Part shown: positions 17,507 through 24,605 of the stretch, one piece after another
Layout: the number at the start of each line of letters is the position of its first letter
Position numbering within the stretch: position 1 is the stretch's first letter
IMG/VR virus record: IMGVR_UViG_3300023178_000092
Location: 1 to 44,404 of that record
From: a virus
Direction: 5' to 3' (one strand)
DNA length: 44,404 bases
Notes under the pieces: generated by a model
What the model was told of the DNA's origin: nothing
The model's input: the letters and a program-made list of their open reading frames with translations, nothing else
Database searches by the model: none
Position numbers and translations under genes: made by a program

Positions 17507-18226
17507 TTAAATACCGAAGCCTGTACTTGCTCCACCTGTAGCACCAGTAAGCATATACGACCTTACGTATGGTGTTCTATTGATAAGTTGTGAACGCATA
17601 TGCTTAATACCTTCGTCAAATTTTTCTTTCATTACCAACGCATCTTGTGTGTTACCTCTAAACAGATAACCGTAGTGCATTGCACCATCTACAATAATGT
17701 GTTGAAATCTTTCTGGAATTGTTGGAACGTCTGTTGCTGCAGACAAATCGGTTGGAAAGTTATAATACTCATATACCAGTTCATACGCTTTGTCTGGCTC
17801 TGGTGTCATAATAAACTCTAAGTTAGGTGCTTGTGCTACCTGTGTAGGTACACCCTGACCAGTAGATGTGCTATACTCTTGTTCTACATATCTATCTAAG
17901 TAATCTTCGTAAGCAATTTCTGTAATGCGTGTTGTAGCATTACCAAGAGAACTATTTTCTTTAATACGAAAAGAGTTAAAATTAATTACTTTAGCATCTG
18001 CAGGAAAAGCATAGCGGCTTGTATTAGCAACTAATGTTGTTTCTTGCGTGTTATGATTAAAGGGCCAAAAGTATTCTGATTGATTTAAATATCTAATAGA
18101 GGCATTGACTGCATCTTTAGCCTGTGAGTAAAAGCCTGTAGCTGAAGCAAAATTAGCTGAACTGAGTTCTACCTCATTCAGCCTTCTGTTCACTGCATTT
18201 ACTAAGCCAAGAAAATCATATGCCAT
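17507..18226 (-). CDS. Tail tubular protein A-like head-tail adaptor (239 aa)
   Basis: The protein has MAYDFLGLVNAVNRRLNEVEL and ASIRYLNQSEYFWPFNHN at the N-terminus. In the second half are YELVYEYYNFPTDL and ERFQHIIVDGAMHYGYLFRGN, a pattern of the gp11-type adaptor (tail tubular protein A). In the virion it should link the portal ring to the nozzle. AAGGATATAAC precedes the ATG. A hairpin at 18245-18274 lies in the gap before it, which may set its level relative to capsid proteins. Confidence 0.86.
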   Translation of the reverse strand: MAYDFLGLVNAVNRRLNEVELSSANFASATGFYSQAKDAVNASIRYLNQSEYFWPFNHNTQETTLVANTSRYAFPADAKVINFNSFRIKENSSLGNATTRITEIAYEDYLDRYVEQEYSTSTGQGVPTQVAQAPNLEFIMTPEPDKAYELVYEYYNFPTDLSAATDVPTIPERFQHIIVDGAMHYGYLFRGNTQDALVMKEKFDEGIKHMRSQLINRTPYVRSYMLTGATGGASTGFGI

Positions 18227-18244
18227 GTTATATCCTTAATGAAA

Positions 18245-18274
18245 GTGAAGGGGCAAGTTGCCCTGCCCCATCAC
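18245..18274 (-). terminator. Hairpin between capsid and tail genes
   Basis: The stem is GTGA and GGGGCA on one side, TGCCCC and TCAC on the other, with a single A-A-type mismatch and an 8-nt loop. On the minus strand it is followed by TTTCATT, too short for an efficient intrinsic terminator. It sits in the 54-bp gap between the decoration protein and the tail adaptor, so partial attenuation or RNA processing after the abundant capsid mRNAs is likely. Confidence 0.55.
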
Positions 18275-18280
18275 GTTATG

Positions 18281-18760
18281 TTAGGCGAGTGTGTCACGGT
18301 CTACTTCGTTAGCAGAAGTATCACCCTGTGAACTTACATCCATCATGATGGCATAAACACGAAGTTTACCAGCAGTGAATGATGCACCTGTACCTGCGAA
18401 GGTAAGGTCAAGAGTGTCTGCAGAAGCAAGAACAACATCAGCAGAGACAGTCACGCTAGGGGCGTAATCCCCATCAGACGCACCGTCAATGTCAAATGCA
18501 GTTACATACTCATCAGCATCAGCAGCACCAAGTGTTACTGTTGCGTCTGTGCCTGTATTCATGGTTGCGCTTTCAACAACTTCTACACCAGCAGCCAAAA
18601 TTTTGGTTCCTGCAGGAATAGTAATTGCTTGAACAACATCACCTGACGATGGGTCTACAGTAGTAGCCACGATGTCAATTGTGTTTTCAACCATGTATGG
18701 GTTGCGACCACGCTGGGAGTTACCAGTAGCGGCTTTAAGCAATGAAGTAATTGTAGCCAT
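18281..18760 (-). CDS. Capsid decoration-type protein (159 aa)
   Basis: This is a beta-rich, Ala/Asp/Thr/Val-rich acidic protein (VENTIDIVATTVDP, IPAGTKILAAGVEVVES, ATVTLGAADADEY). It directly follows the major capsid gene and has a strong AGGGAG ribosome site. Size, composition and position fit a head-decoration or minor capsid protein. No family motif is certain, so the role is inference. Confidence 0.75.
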   Translation of the reverse strand: MATITSLLKAATGNSQRGRNPYMVENTIDIVATTVDPSSGDVVQAITIPAGTKILAAGVEVVESATMNTGTDATVTLGAADADEYVTAFDIDGASDGDYAPSVTVSADVVLASADTLDLTFAGTGASFTAGKLRVYAIMMDVSSQGDTSANEVDRDTLA

Positions 18761-18774
18761 TGTTTAAGTCTCCC

Positions 18775-19848
18775 TTACGCCAAGTGGTAGATGGCATTAA
18801 CAAGAGCCTCTGGACGGAGAATCTTGCGACCATACAGATGCATACCACGGACAATATCAGCGAAGCTGTCCGGGTCGCGGTAAGTTTCAGTCTTATTAAT
18901 CTGCTCTGCAGTTGCAACAGCAGAAGAATGTCCTGCAACAATCACACCGTAGTTGGTGTTGCTGTTCGCGCCAGCGAATGACGGACCAGTACCAACTGAA
19001 GGCAAGTTGTTAGACTGATACACTTGGAAGCCGTGGATTTGAGTAGAAATCTGACCATTTTGCAGACCAGAACCACCAAAATCAGCGTTGAACAGACGAG
19101 AATCTTCGTCCTTCAATACTTCCATGAACACTGGGTCAAGAACAATCCAGCGACCTTGTGAGTCCACGTTTTGCTGGTCAAGAAGACGAGCCATACGTGC
19201 AATCAAAGTCAATGGGTGTGTATCACCAGCAGCAGGGGTTGCGTCAGTTGCACCACCAGTACGAGGCTGGATAGCAATTGCGTAACCTGCTGAACCTACT
19301 GAACCTGCACCGTCAGAGAAGTCAGATGCGTCCAACTTCATTGATGCAAGCAGTTCGTCAGTTGCAGAACCAACAGCGTTAGTACCGTTTACAACATCGT
19401 TAACGGTATCCGCATTAGAATGCAAAGCAGACTGTTTGTAGCCTGACATATAACCAAGAACGTCTTGGTCAAATTGGTCAGCCAAACGGTACGCAGCACG
19501 GTCACTTGCCAGAGACTGGAAGTTTACGTGGCTGTGTGCCTCTTCAATGTCATCAACCTTAAATGCAAAGTAGTTAGCTTTGTCAATTGTCAGGCTGAAA
19601 TCTTCATCGTCAAGGTCTTGCGGCGTGATGGTTGTACCACGGGCGTAAGCCTTAACGGTGATTTCGGGTTCCTTGATAATCTTAACGGAATCACCCATAG
19701 CAGCAATTTCACCAAAGTAGTCAGAGTTGGTGATTGCTTCAGCAACAGCAGACTTGCGGAAAGCAAGTTGCACCTGTTTGCTGTAAATTACGGGAGAAAA
19801 ATTACCGTTAGGAAGATTACCATAACCACTAGCAGTAGTAAATGCCAT
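18775..19848 (-). CDS. Major capsid protein (357 aa)
   Basis: It follows the scaffold gene and has its own promoter and leader. The sequence has an N-arm with FSPVIYSKQVQLAFRKSAVA, a FAFKVDDIEEAHS segment with SDRAAYRLADQFDQDVLGYM, a middle R-W-I-V-LDPVFMEVLKD strand (GRWIVLDPVFMEVLK), and a C-terminal domain with FQVYQSNNLP and GVIVAGHSSAVA. This is the layout of HK97-fold capsid proteins of the podovirus gp10 kind. AGGAGATAACATA ahead of the ATG is the best ribosome site in the operon. No frameshift extension is visible. Confidence 0.9.
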   Translation of the reverse strand: MAFTTASGYGNLPNGNFSPVIYSKQVQLAFRKSAVAEAITNSDYFGEIAAMGDSVKIIKEPEITVKAYARGTTITPQDLDDEDFSLTIDKANYFAFKVDDIEEAHSHVNFQSLASDRAAYRLADQFDQDVLGYMSGYKQSALHSNADTVNDVVNGTNAVGSATDELLASMKLDASDFSDGAGSVGSAGYAIAIQPRTGGATDATPAAGDTHPLTLIARMARLLDQQNVDSQGRWIVLDPVFMEVLKDEDSRLFNADFGGSGLQNGQISTQIHGFQVYQSNNLPSVGTGPSFAGANSNTNYGVIVAGHSSAVATAEQINKTETYRDPDSFADIVRGMHLYGRKILRPEALVNAIYHLA

Positions 19849-20049
19849 TATGTTATCTCCTATTTAGCATTTTACAGATACAAACTCGCAAGACTAATCA
19901 GGAGGCTGATTCACATTGGGTGCGTATTCTGGAGGGTGGCCGCCCTGCCATTCAACGGGCCATGTTCGTCAGGTAATCCGTAAGACTTGGCTGTTTGCGA
20001 ATGGTAGTGTAACCATATTGCGCTATACAGTTACACTAATCTGACTATA
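19849..20049 (-). promoter_or_regulatory. Long structured 5' leader of the capsid mRNA
   Basis: Transcripts from P3 would carry about 195 nt before the capsid ATG without any sizeable reading frame. Visible hairpins are AGTGTAAC/GTTACACT (20006-20013 with 20030-20037, 8 bp), almost at the predicted 5' end, and AATCAG-GAGG-CTGATT (19896-19911, 6 bp, 4-nt loop). A GC-rich segment with CCCGTT and GGCCACCC lies between. The rest of this operon has gaps of 0-75 nt, so this length stands out. A stabilising 5' hairpin or a translational control element is possible. Confidence 0.55.
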
Positions 20050-20077
20050 GTTATACTTATAAATAACTACTTGTCAA
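20050..20077 (-). promoter_or_regulatory. Sigma70-type promoter P3 for the capsid gene
   Basis: On the minus strand TTGACA (20077-20072) is followed by a 16-bp spacer and TATAAC (20055-20050). It lies in the gap just after the scaffold gene and provides extra transcription for the capsid and decoration proteins. One mismatch in the -10 and no TG extension make it somewhat weaker on paper than P1 and P2. Confidence 0.72.
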
Positions 20078-20092
20078 CACTTTTTTACATTT

Positions 20093-20965
20093 TTATCTAG
20101 CAGAGCCAGATACATCATAGATAAACTTACCAGAACGGATAGCTTCCATGATTTCGTCAGACCGCTTTTCATATTCTTGCGGTGACATTTTTTGTACAGC
20201 AGACTCTTTGAGATACGAGGTTGCCTCATTTTCCTGTGGCTTACTACGTGAGTCTTTTGTAGATACAGACTTGGCTGCAGCTTTATCTGACTTAGGTTTT
20301 GTTTTAGCAATGCCCATGTCAGCTTTGTACAAGTCAATGGCTCTAGCAGCAGAACGTGCGTCATTGTCATTGTCATACAGTGCATCTTGTACCCACTTAG
20401 GCTGCTCTTCTGCCCACTCGTGAAACTCATCACTGTCACGGATGTCACCAAAGTCAGGGTGTAACCGCATTAGTTCTGCTTCAGCTTTTTCTTTAGTAGC
20501 ACTAGACTGCAACTCATCAATTGCTTTCATACGTTCTTCAAGAGCAGATGATTGCTCACGTGCTTTTTTCATAGCAATTGTTTCAACGATAGCTGCTACA
20601 TCTGGATAATCTTTTGCCCATTGTTCAATGTCTTCGTCAGACTTAGGCAGTTTCATTTTTTTCTGTGCAGCTTGGCTGAGTTGAGATTTAAGTGTTTCTA
20701 TTTCTTTCTTAAACTCTTCAGCCTGTTGTTGCTGGTGCCTACGCAAATCAGAATAACGCTTCTTAAATGTTTTCTCTTCTGCGTTTGTAGGTTCCGCTTC
20801 TTGTTCTTCGGGTTGTTCTTCTACTTCACCCTTTTGTTCTTTTAGAAGCTGCTCTAGTTCTTCTTCTTCCATCTTGCGTTTTTCTTCGTTAGTGTATTTA
20901 CGATTTGCAAACGCAACTTTTTTTGGTGACTGCATTTCTTCAGCCATAATAGCTTGTTCCGCCAT
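20093..20965 (-). CDS. Head scaffolding protein (290 aa)
   Basis: This is a highly charged helical protein: residues about 20-70 are Glu/Lys/Gln-rich (EEKRKMEEEELEQLLKEQKG), then a coiled coil (SDLRRHQQQQAEEFKKEIET). An acidic middle and a short basic C-terminal helix-turn (SPQEYEKRSDEIMEAIRSGKFIYD) of the kind that touches the capsid shell follow. There are no cysteines. Gene order portal, scaffold, capsid is classic. The ATG at 20965 is chosen since AGGAAG lies 6 nt upstream; a longer in-frame start exists without a good site. No head protease was found nearby. Confidence 0.87.
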   Translation of the reverse strand: MAEQAIMAEEMQSPKKVAFANRKYTNEEKRKMEEEELEQLLKEQKGEVEEQPEEQEAEPTNAEEKTFKKRYSDLRRHQQQQAEEFKKEIETLKSQLSQAAQKKMKLPKSDEDIEQWAKDYPDVAAIVETIAMKKAREQSSALEERMKAIDELQSSATKEKAEAELMRLHPDFGDIRDSDEFHEWAEEQPKWVQDALYDNDNDARSAARAIDLYKADMGIAKTKPKSDKAAAKSVSTKDSRSKPQENEATSYLKESAVQKMSPQEYEKRSDEIMEAIRSGKFIYDVSGSAR

Positions 20966-21037
20966 TGTACTTCCTTTCGTTGGGGCCAACCGTAGCCACG
21001 CCGGGGTGGGGGATTAGGTAGCCAACATACTAGGTGT

Positions 21038-21253
21038 TTATCGTGTACCTAAACCACGTCTTGGTGTTGGAATATTGCGAGGGTCTGCTACTTGCAAACC
21101 AGCCAATAATTCAGCACCAAATACTTTTCTTAGCACAGCCGCGAAAGCTGTACCTTTAATCTGTCGTAAAGTATCTTGTTCTTCTTCCGACAATTCTTGA
21201 AACCTAGCACGTATCTCACTTTGAAGTTGTGCTATAAATTCTTCTCTATCCAT
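21038..21253 (-). CDS. Small helical protein between desaturase and scaffold (71 aa)
   Basis: The protein has a charged helical N-half (REEFIAQLQSEIRARFQELS) followed by a less polar segment (KGTAFAAVLRKVFGAELLAG) and a Pro/Arg-rich tail. No hydrophobic helix is long enough for a membrane. Its ATG overlaps the desaturase stop by 8 nt, so the two are translated together. I do not recognise a family; a head-assembly accessory role is possible by position. Confidence 0.7.
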   Translation of the reverse strand: MDREEFIAQLQSEIRARFQELSEEEQDTLRQIKGTAFAAVLRKVFGAELLAGLQVADPRNIPTPRRGLGTR

Positions 21254-22016
21254 AATAAGCTGAACCTTTCTTAGACATAATGTGTTTTATAAGCCATCCT
21301 GTCGGGTCTATCTGATACCATTTGTTTGATGTAGTGTAGTTTCTAGGACTATCGTGATGATTTTTATGCCAGCCATCTCCCCAACTGATTATGTTTATCC
21401 ACCATACATTAGATGCTTTGTGATTACCTACAGCATCTTCTGAATGATTTACATAATTAGTCAGTCCTTGTGAAATAAGTGTACAACAGGCAGGAAGACA
21501 GAAACCCATAACTAAACCCGTAAAACCAAACAACACAAACAAACTAATTGAATATATAAAAGCCGGAAGAAAAGTATACTTATGCATAGTTACAAGAAAT
21601 TTATCTTTAAGTAAATCCACTACAGTTTTTGGAGAAAAGTTAACACGATACTGCAATGTAACCATTTTCAAAAAACCATCTTGTGCATTATGTGGGTCTT
21701 CATCTGTGTCAGACAATTTGTGATGCATTCTATGTATACCTGCCCAACCAATAGGAGAGCCAGAACAAGATAGCAAACCAAACATAGTACATAATTTACG
21801 AAGCCATTCATACTTAAACTCAAAGGACTTATGGCTGTAGTATCTATGAAAAGTCATAATCATGCCAATAATATTCATCAAAATAAATACAACTGCAGCA
21901 ATACTAGCTTGCGCTGTAGTTATTCCATAAAGGTATAGATAGCTTCCAGATACTAAAAGATTTACGTAGAATATATACTGAACAGTTTTAATTCTACTTT
22001 CAAACGGATTAAACAT
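21246..22016 (-). CDS. Membrane fatty-acid (acyl) desaturase, delta-9 type (256 aa)
   Basis: Three histidine boxes of the membrane-bound di-iron desaturase family are intact: HRYYSH (residues 57-62), HRMHH (95-99) and HKNHH (217-221). An extra box-like NYVNHSEDAVGNH (188-199) is also present. Hydrophobic pairs surround them at about 13-53 and 147-185, giving the usual four-helix membrane topology with boxes in the cytoplasm. Known members insert a double bond into saturated acyl chains using O2 and electrons from a ferredoxin or cytochrome b5; no such donor is encoded nearby. The start at 22016 overlaps the previous stop (TAATG). It lies inside the head-gene block, so it is made late. At 256 residues it is shorter than typical bacterial members (around 300 or more) but lacks no motif. 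Confidence 0.92.
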   Translation of the reverse strand: MFNPFESRIKTVQYIFYVNLLVSGSYLYLYGITTAQASIAAVVFILMNIIGMIMTFHRYYSHKSFEFKYEWLRKLCTMFGLLSCSGSPIGWAGIHRMHHKLSDTDEDPHNAQDGFLKMVTLQYRVNFSPKTVVDLLKDKFLVTMHKYTFLPAFIYSISLFVLFGFTGLVMGFCLPACCTLISQGLTNYVNHSEDAVGNHKASNVWWINIISWGDGWHKNHHDSPRNYTTSNKWYQIDPTGWLIKHIMSKKGSAYYG

Positions 22017-24400
22017 TACTTGTTTACCTTTGTTAATACCCATCCCATAAATCTTAATGTAGGCCAAACAAATGCTTGCGTTACTTTATCGTAAACTTTT
22101 TGTTTTGCAGAAAGTGTGTTAGTATATCTTGCTGTGTAATACGAAGTAGCAAGATTAGATAGTTTAGCTGTCCATCCAGTAGCTTTTACCTTTGATGCTA
22201 GTTTAGGGCCAAACCAATCATATGCTTTCATTAGATATGGGTCATTTCTACGCAGTAGAATACCATATTTTTTAAGAGGAGTCAAGTCTGCATATGAAAT
22301 TATTCCATTGGCATAAGATGCGGTACAAATATAAGTGCCGCTGGAACCGCTATCAGAGCCACTGTCAGAGCCACTGTCTTGTCCTTCATTCATTCCTGTG
22401 CCTGTACCTTGTGCATCCATACCAGAAGATGTTTGTGACGGTTGACTTCCGTCATCAGCAATGTTACCAAACTCATCGGCATCATCTGACCTTGAGGCTG
22501 CATCTGCAGCTGCAAATGCCCTATCAACATCTGCTTGTGTAGGTGTGCCAAATACAGCGTCAGCTCTTTCAACATTTCCTTTAGCCATAGCTGCTTTTGC
22601 TTTAGGGTCTTGGACAGCGATAGCTTTTGCTTTTGCTGTTTGTCTAGCAATTTGTGCATTAATAGCATTTAATTGCGCACGTGCTTTAGCAGTCATAACG
22701 GGATTTTGGTCTCTATCTCTTACAGGCTCGTTTGTTAAAGCTGACCTAACAGTACCCTTGCTTTGAACTTCATTTGCCTGTGCCTGTAAACCTGCAACTT
22801 GTGCGCCATAAGCGGCGGCGGCTTTAGCTACAGCAGCAGGGTCATTAATTTGTGAAGAAGTGTATCCTAAATCTTGCATATGCGATATAGCACTTTGTGT
22901 AATAGCAGCTTGATGTTCAGGGCTTGCTATAGCGGCTTCAATAGCTGCAGCTACATCTTGGCCTTTTTTAGCAGCTTCGTGTGCGGCTGAAATAACATTA
23001 CCAAGCATAGTAGCTTGTTCACTAAAATTAAGTTGGCTATTACTATGTAATCCCATAGCAGATAAAGCCGCTTGTTGTCCTAAATTACCAGCAACAGCAA
23101 CATCATTAGCGGTAAATCCTGTAAGTCCTGCAGCTTCCATTACTGCACCATAGGGAGATAAACTACCTAATTGTGCTTTTGCTTGTTCCAATGTTGCTGC
23201 TCTTAGTGCCTCATTTGATGTACCAAAAGTGGCATGACCACCAAATGCATTTGAATGAACAGATTCATCGGACTTTGTAAAGCCTAAAGAAGACATTGCT
23301 TTAGCCGTAGATACACCAGTTGATACATCGTCAAAACCCGGACCATCACCACCGCCACTATCGTCTTGTTGTACTACCGTTGTTGGTGCGGTTGAGGTAT
23401 CATCAGGCGGTGGGGCAGGTTGTTCAGAACCCGGCGCACGACACACGAAACCCTCTGGAATAGGATATAGTGGTTTTCCATCTATGTGTGGAATTGTTCT
23501 TGTCTGACCTGCATCATTTGTACAAGTGTAGCTTTCATAAGTTCCGGGGTAACGGTCCCCAACAGTTTCAGCAAACGTAGGTATGTTAGTAGTCTGTGTT
23601 GCCGTAGTAAACTGTGGACCTGTAAATTGGACGGGCTGATAGTACGGAGCAGCACCGCCATAAGGCACATAACCTGTTTGACCGCCTGAAGGAATTAAAT
23701 ATCCCGAAATACCAGAACCAGAAATATTATATGTACCAGTGTTTGGATTAACTTGAGTAGGACTTCCGTATGGCATCTGCGGCTGTTGAGGTTGCATTGG
23801 ATTTACAAAACCACCAACTTGAAAATTTAATTCTCCTTGTTCATTTTCAGTTTCTAAATCATCCATGTTAAAAGGAACACCATCAGGAATAGTAGCTTCA
23901 TCCGCATTACCCATTTGTCCCATTGCTTCCATTCTTTGTAGACCAGCTTTAGCTTCATCTCTTAAAGCCATCATTTTATCTAGTCCATGATAACGAACCA
24001 CATCTGCTGGAAAAACAAACTCACCTTCACTCAGTTGAGCAGGAATATCATCACGTACTTCTTCACGTAATGAGCCGGGTGGTACTTCGTTACCTGACTC
24101 TTCGTCAACCATACCACCTTCGTCCATAAGGCCACCCTCATTGAAGCCTTGGCTTTTCATCATTTTATATAGCTTAATAAATTTTTGTTGTTTTTCTTCT
24201 GGCATATCTTTTATTTCGCCAGACATTAACATATCAGTTAACTTATCAAATTGGTCTTTTCTAGCTGCTTTTTTATCTGCTGCACTAGACTGTAAATCTT
24301 GCATAGCCGCATCTTTAGCGGAAGACGTATCTCCACCCTCATTAAAGCCACGTTCTACTGGCTCAAAAAGTTCCATTTGTTCTGCCGTGCGTTTAGCCAT
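22016..24400 (-). CDS. Large late protein with EGG motifs, virion-associated type (794 aa)
   Basis: The N-terminus (1-160) is charged, with FNEGG twice, EGGMVDEE and the segment 105-145 containing VPPGSLREEVRDDIPAQLS, EGEFV and a VVRYHGLDKM helix. I remember this segment from several marine-phage virion proteins. Residues about 170-350 are Pro/Gly/Gln/Thr-rich and probably unstructured. From 360 to 640 it is Ala/Gln-rich helix. A (S/D/G)-repeat linker precedes a basic C-terminal 110 residues with Tyr/Trp. It lies between portal-side genes and scaffold. ATG 24400 is preferred over the in-frame ATG at 24409 since AGGGA is spaced 8 nt from it. A DNA-ejection or head-completion role is inferred. 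Confidence 0.8.
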   Translation of the reverse strand: MAKRTAEQMELFEPVERGFNEGGDTSSAKDAAMQDLQSSAADKKAARKDQFDKLTDMLMSGEIKDMPEEKQQKFIKLYKMMKSQGFNEGGLMDEGGMVDEESGNEVPPGSLREEVRDDIPAQLSEGEFVFPADVVRYHGLDKMMALRDEAKAGLQRMEAMGQMGNADEATIPDGVPFNMDDLETENEQGELNFQVGGFVNPMQPQQPQMPYGSPTQVNPNTGTYNISGSGISGYLIPSGGQTGYVPYGGAAPYYQPVQFTGPQFTTATQTTNIPTFAETVGDRYPGTYESYTCTNDAGQTRTIPHIDGKPLYPIPEGFVCRAPGSEQPAPPPDDTSTAPTTVVQQDDSGGGDGPGFDDVSTGVSTAKAMSSLGFTKSDESVHSNAFGGHATFGTSNEALRAATLEQAKAQLGSLSPYGAVMEAAGLTGFTANDVAVAGNLGQQAALSAMGLHSNSQLNFSEQATMLGNVISAAHEAAKKGQDVAAAIEAAIASPEHQAAITQSAISHMQDLGYTSSQINDPAAVAKAAAAYGAQVAGLQAQANEVQSKGTVRSALTNEPVRDRDQNPVMTAKARAQLNAINAQIARQTAKAKAIAVQDPKAKAAMAKGNVERADAVFGTPTQADVDRAFAAADAASRSDDADEFGNIADDGSQPSQTSSGMDAQGTGTGMNEGQDSGSDSGSDSGSSGTYICTASYANGIISYADLTPLKKYGILLRRNDPYLMKAYDWFGPKLASKVKATGWTAKLSNLATSYYTARYTNTLSAKQKVYDKVTQAFVWPTLRFMGWVLTKVNK

Positions 24401-24605
24401 TGACTGCATCCCTTAATGTTTTAATGCTACGCAACACAGCAATCGCTCCTTGCGCACGATGCATTAAAACTGTGTTATCGCCTTGCTCTAATGTACGATG
24501 TTGCTGGTCAATCAGCACATCTAAATATTTATTGAAGTTGTCCCACTGGCGGCTGTTGCTGACTATTGGCTTCAGCTTGCTGAGTATTTCCTTGTCCATT
24601 TGCAC
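24393..24605 (-). CDS. Small helical protein overlapping the portal gene end (70 aa)
   Basis: This soluble helical protein (KEILSKLKPIVSNSRQWDNF) has no motif I can name. It overlaps the 3' end of the portal gene by 77 nt and the start of the 794-aa protein by 8 nt. Both a GTG at 24605 and an ATG at 24599 are possible starts; AAGGA lies 4 and 10 nt ahead respectively. The length of the overlap with the portal is unusual here, yet the frame is clean and the coupling to the next gene is tight. Confidence 0.65.
   Translation of the reverse strand: MQMDKEILSKLKPIVSNSRQWDNFNKYLDVLIDQQHRTLEQGDNTVLMHRAQGAIAVLRSIKTLRDAVNG

Noticed and set aside
22330-22390. Ser/Asp/Gly repeat as a DNA repeat element
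   Set aside because: It is a short coding linker (SGSDSGSDSGSS-like) inside the 794-aa protein, common in low-complexity spacers.
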